From NCBI GenBank assembly GCA_964491265.1, contig CAZBFP010000010.1, positions 66,395 to 130,394 of the forward strand: a stretch of 64,000 bases of DNA, in the 5' to 3' direction. The notes below the pieces were generated by a model. That model was not told the origin of the DNA. It was given only the letters and a program-made list of their open reading frames with translations, and ran no database searches. Origin of the DNA: JBBAGC01 sp964491265. GTDB taxonomy: Bacteria > Spirochaetota > UBA4802 > UBA5550. This document shows positions 60,952 to 64,000 of the stretch, piece after piece; the first letter of the stretch is position 1, and each line of letters starts with the position of its first letter. The translations under genes and the position numbers were made by a program.

Positions 60952-62057
60952 CACAATTAAAACCTCAAATAAACATTGAGCGTCTTGAAAAACTTTTCAG
61001 CGAAATGGTGGATATTTACAGCCCATCTGGAAAAGAAGCCGAAATTGTTGATTATCTGGAAAACTATCTTAAAGAATCGGGTTTACCGGTTATTCGTCAG
61101 AATGTGGAGGATGACAGGGACAATCTTCTTGTTATTGCTCCGGGGGATAATGCCCAGGCAGTTTTCATGGGTCATATTGATACTGTTGCTGCGCCCGATT
61201 ATATGAACTACCGCTATTCCAGGGAGGGGGATGAGATATACGGACTAGGTACAGCTGACATGAAGGGTGGATGCGCGGCCATGATTGAAGCTTTTACGGT
61301 GTATGCATCTGCACATGATGGAGATCTTCCAGCATCCCTGGCTCTTGTGGTTGGAGAAGAGGAAACAGGGGACGGGGCGCAGGCATTTGTAAATGAGTAT
61401 CATTACCCCTGGGCCATTATTGGAGAACCTACAGGGCTTATTCCATGTTTCAGTCACTACGGGTATCTTGAAGTTGAAATTATAACATATGGTAAGCGTA
61501 TGCATGCTTCCCTTGCACAAAAAGACCATAATGCCATAAGGTCTATGCTCAATATGCTCAGGGCATTAACCCGGCACCTTGACGATTCCAGACATGAGGT
61601 AATATATAACATCCGGGATATGCAGAGCTCACAGGCGGGTTTTGTGGTACCCGACAGATGCAGCGTCTTTATTGACTTCCATGTTCCTCCCCAGTTCGGT
61701 ATAGGTGAGCTCTCATTTGAAATTGAGGAGATAGTATCCGCACAGCTTAAAAACGGTATTCTTATTCAGGACTCATTAATATTTTCCACTATTCATGCAG
61801 GCTATGATATTCCTCAAAAGGGGTCTTTTCCGGAGCTTATAAAGGATGCTGTAACTTCCCATTTAATTGAATGGAAGCCTTCATTTTTTCAGAGTGATTC
61901 TGACGCGTCAATTTTATGGGGTGCGGGGATAAAACCTGTAATATTGGGTCCGGGTGAGCTCACAATGGCTCATACCAGTGATGAGTCTGTAAGCTTGAAA
62001 GAAGTAAATAAATCAGCAGAACTTTATCTCAGCATATTGAATTCACTGGGGAGTTGA
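60948..62057 (+). CDS. M20-family metallopeptidase/deacylase
   Basis: The zinc-binding motifs are GHIDTVAAP near residue 75, GTADMKGGCAAM near 103 and GEEETGDGA near 138. The dimerisation domain lies between about 180 and 285, and the last ligand is in MAHTSDESVS near 345. The family includes ArgE, DapE and lysine-carrier hydrolases. The 369-residue length fits any of these. It is coupled to the GNAT gene by GTGA and starts at GTG 60948. Confidence 0.88.
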   Translation: MTQLKPQINIERLEKLFSEMVDIYSPSGKEAEIVDYLENYLKESGLPVIRQNVEDDRDNLLVIAPGDNAQAVFMGHIDTVAAPDYMNYRYSREGDEIYGLGTADMKGGCAAMIEAFTVYASAHDGDLPASLALVVGEEETGDGAQAFVNEYHYPWAIIGEPTGLIPCFSHYGYLEVEIITYGKRMHASLAQKDHNAIRSMLNMLRALTRHLDDSRHEVIYNIRDMQSSQAGFVVPDRCSVFIDFHVPPQFGIGELSFEIEEIVSAQLKNGILIQDSLIFSTIHAGYDIPQKGSFPELIKDAVTSHLIEWKPSFFQSDSDASILWGAGIKPVILGPGELTMAHTSDESVSLKEVNKSAELYLSILNSLGS

Positions 62058-62113
62058 AAAATAACTAATAGTTATGTCAGCAGATAAATATTAAGATACC
62101 ACGGGTATTTGAC

Positions 62114-62515
62114 ATGAATTATTTTAAAACACTTGGACTAATCTTTGGTCTTATTGCTTTTTTAAAACCCTTTTATATGCATATAATCCCATAGGATGAA
62201 AATAAATTCCTGGAACAGACTTATGCTGAGAAGAGGCCCACATGGATTCTCCCTGTTGCAATTTCAGGTATTTTACTTGTATGCTTCACATGGTATATGG
62301 AACTGACCACAGAAGTTCCCTACTCAATGATAATAACAGTCATGTTCTCTATAACTGCAGTAAAGGCACTAGTGTTAATTTTTGATTACAAAAGATTTTA
62401 TCTGTGGGTTGCAGGGATGCTCAGTAAAGACAAGGTGAAGAAAATAATCCTTGTAGATATATTTGCAGGGGTTTTCGGGCTGATTATGATTGTGCTTTCT
62501 ATACTGCTTTTTTGA
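62114..62515 (+). pseudogene. Small membrane protein gene interrupted by in-frame TAG
   Basis: ATG 62114 opens a frame of 134 codons (MNYFKTLGLIFGLIAFLKPFY) in which codon 27 is TAG at 62192-62194. Reading continues in the same frame with DENKFLEQTYAEKRPTW and three hydrophobic segments up to TGA 62513-62515. No frameshift is needed to join both parts. TAG is a normal stop elsewhere in this window (for example at 10465 and 18313), so recoding is unlikely. It is a fresh nonsense mutation or a sequence error. Family unknown. Confidence 0.65.
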
Positions 62516-62541
62516 AGCATTGTGCAGAAAAAATGGAAGGT

Positions 62542-63573
62542 CTACTCATCAAATAAAAATATATCCCCCCTCTGAATGGTTTGAGGTTTAATCAGCCCCT
62601 GCTTTACAAGATCAGAGTAAATACAGGTCATATTCTTCCCATTATGTTTTGCGTAATAGAGGGCATTATCCGCACATCCAACAAATACTGAGGGGGTTTC
62701 GCTCCCTGTAATCTCAACAATACCTGTACTTATTGTAATTTGTCCTGTCTGCGGAAAAGCATAATTCTCTACTTCTTTTCTGAACCTTTCAAATACAGTG
62801 AATGCGTCATCTGCATTTTCCGCCTTCATTACAATAATAAATTCCTCGCCGCCGAATCTGAATTTCATATCAGCAGTTCTGAATACTTTCTGCATTATGC
62901 GGCTGATAAGTATAAGAATTTCATCACCGTAAATATGTCCGAAGGTATCATTTACTTTTTTGAAATCATCAATATCAAAAATTCCAAGCCAGAATCTGTC
63001 AGAATCAATATGCCGTCTTTCGCTGCTTTCTGAAGATATTCCGTTTTTTTGTCTTTTCTTTAACTCTATAAGTTTAATTATTCTGTCATCAAAAGTTTTG
63101 CGGTTAAGGATACCGGTAAGGGTATCTGTCTGATTATCAAGAAGGATTGCAACGTAATTTTGATATATCTTTACAAGTCCAATTAGGATTTGAATATTAA
63201 ATTCATGAACTTCAGGCTTTTCAACAGCGATAAAACCTATATGATTAGACAGTATTTCAACAGGAATTATTGTGTAAGATGAATCATTATTGGGGTATAA
63301 TTTCTTAAATTTTTCCGGATCGATTATAAAACTTTCAGCAAGATTCATAAAATCAGCATCCGGCTCAAGATCATAACTGCTGTTGTACCCGTCTGATCCG
63401 TAGCCTGAAATTACTTTCTCAGAAGTTTTATCTGCTGCAGCTTTGAAGAGGTAAACTCTTTTGCAGGAGCATACTTCGAAAATGGTCCTGAGCAGTGACA
63501 TTTCCAGTATTTCAATATCCCTGCTTTCAGTTATGCTTACTATATAGTTAAGTATTGTATTCCCGTCACTCAT
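62542..63573 (-). CDS. GGDEF diguanylate cyclase with N-terminal sensor
   Basis: Makes cyclic di-GMP. Residues 1-150 look like a GAF-type sensor without membrane segments; the GGDEF domain covers about 160-320. The active site GGEEF near residue 240 is intact, and RTAD stands five residues before it as an I-site. An inserted stretch (KKRQKNGISSESSERRH) lies between the first two blocks of the domain. It ends about 27 bases from the interrupted gene at 62114, in convergent orientation. Confidence 0.88.
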   Translation of the reverse strand: MSDGNTILNYIVSITESRDIEILEMSLLRTIFEVCSCKRVYLFKAAADKTSEKVISGYGSDGYNSSYDLEPDADFMNLAESFIIDPEKFKKLYPNNDSSYTIIPVEILSNHIGFIAVEKPEVHEFNIQILIGLVKIYQNYVAILLDNQTDTLTGILNRKTFDDRIIKLIELKKRQKNGISSESSERRHIDSDRFWLGIFDIDDFKKVNDTFGHIYGDEILILISRIMQKVFRTADMKFRFGGEEFIIVMKAENADDAFTVFERFRKEVENYAFPQTGQITISTGIVEITGSETPSVFVGCADNALYYAKHNGKNMTCIYSDLVKQGLIKPQTIQRGDIFLFDE

Positions 63574-63710
63574 ACTATATATCCTTAATCAGATATAAAT
63601 AATAATTCAATGTATCCATAATTACATGAAAATATATGATGTTGATAAGATCAAATGTTTTTTATTAATAATGATTCCGGTTCACTATAATAAGAGTGAT
63701 TAAATAATAT

Positions 63711-63955
63711 AGATGTTAATTCCTGAAAATATATTTTAGTATAAAATGGACAATTTTATATCAGGGCTGTCTAAAAAGTATTTTTCTTGTCATACCGGCT
63801 GTAGCGAAGCGAAATGCCGGTATCTCATACACCTGATTCTATCAGGAGATTCCGGTATTTGCACAAACTGAAGTTGCAAAACCGGAATGACAAATTCATT
63901 AAAATCCGACTTTTGGGACAGCCCCGATAATAGAACATTTTTTAACATTAATGGT
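63711..63955. repeat. Family-1 element, copy 10, with another element nested in its core
   Basis: The left half (GATGTTAATTCCTGAAAATATATTTTAGTATAA, GGACAATTTTATATC) and right half (GATAATAGAACATTTTTTAACATTAATG) match copy 5 at 10832. Between ATATC and GATAA, where other copies have CCCCGCC...GGCGGGG, the element 63763-63925 is found. Confidence 0.75.
63763..63925. mobile_element. MITE-like element (GGGCTGTC ends) nested in family-1 copy 10
   Basis: AGGGCTGTCTAAAAAGT at the left and ACTTTTGGGACAGCCCC at the right are terminal inverted repeats. The inside holds the fold-back arms GTCATACCGG ... CCGGAATGAC of family 3. No transposase is encoded in 163 bp, so it would be moved in trans. Confidence 0.7.
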
Positions 63956-64000
63956 GCTACTGCAAAAAGTAGGATTAATGCTTGACATATAGTGATTATT

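Noticed and set aside
62192..62194. TAG as a pyrrolysine or other recoded codon
   Set aside because: TAG ends several intact genes in the window, and no pyl gene or methyltransferase is visible.

Overview
The window looks like a chromosomal segment of a Gram-negative, AT-rich bacterium. A spirochaete or close relative fits best: the blocks proA-nadD-LCP-rsfS and rplU-prp-rpmA-obgE-proB, the TP0108-like phosphofructokinase, the HEAT-repeat, LysM and GGDEF proteins and a very large serine/threonine kinase-phosphatase are typical of that phylum as I know it. Menaquinone synthesis (MenA), a small c-type cytochrome and acyl-CoA metabolism suggest a respiring or facultative heterotroph that uses fatty acids. 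The affiliation is inferred and was not tested by a search.

Layout. 1-3.9 kb: proA, nadD, a degenerate LytR/CpsA/Psr protein, rsfS and a two-repeat protein of unknown role. 4-10.5 kb: two acyl-CoA synthetases flanking a LysM membrane protein, a cold-shock protein and a metallo-beta-lactamase-fold hydrolase, then a truncated lipoprotein gene. 11-17 kb: a HAD-like protein, then eno-ftsB-DUF501-YrdC and a secreted propeller protein. 17-20 kb: hisB-hisH, a diguanylate cyclase and a membrane protein. 20-25.4 kb: tRNA(CAT), rplU-prp-rpmA-obgE-proB, a THUMP methyltransferase and an SGNH hydrolase. 25.5-34.7 kb: a third acyl-CoA synthetase, hypothetical proteins, a HEAT-repeat protein, a TerB-like protein, pfk, class II photolyase and a TrpR-type repressor. 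34.7-44.8 kb (mostly minus): uraA-upp, a COG2509 flavoprotein, an HD protein, acyl-CoA dehydrogenase, menA, a sodium:solute symporter and birA. 44.9-51 kb: a stand-alone NrdD-like glycyl-radical peptide, eukaryotic-type hisA, a solute-binding protein with a hybrid histidine kinase, orphan HicB, a HEPN/MNT pair and a reductase remnant. 51.2-64 kb: a 1791-residue kinase/ATPase/GAF/phosphatase protein, a second LysM protein, CorA, DUF5692, GNAT plus M20 peptidase, a gene broken by an in-frame TAG, and a second diguanylate cyclase.

The most striking non-coding signal is a dispersed family of about 120-bp elements, with ten copies here. Each has imperfect terminal inverted repeats (TCAGTnnTnATTCCT at the left end, matched at the right) and usually a GC-rich central palindrome. 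One copy has lost its core, two lie nearly in tandem, and one has a second inverted-repeat element sitting exactly in its core. At least two further intergenic repeat families are present. Several remnants (lipoprotein N-terminus, reductase C-terminus, TAG-interrupted membrane gene) show ongoing gene decay beside these repeats.
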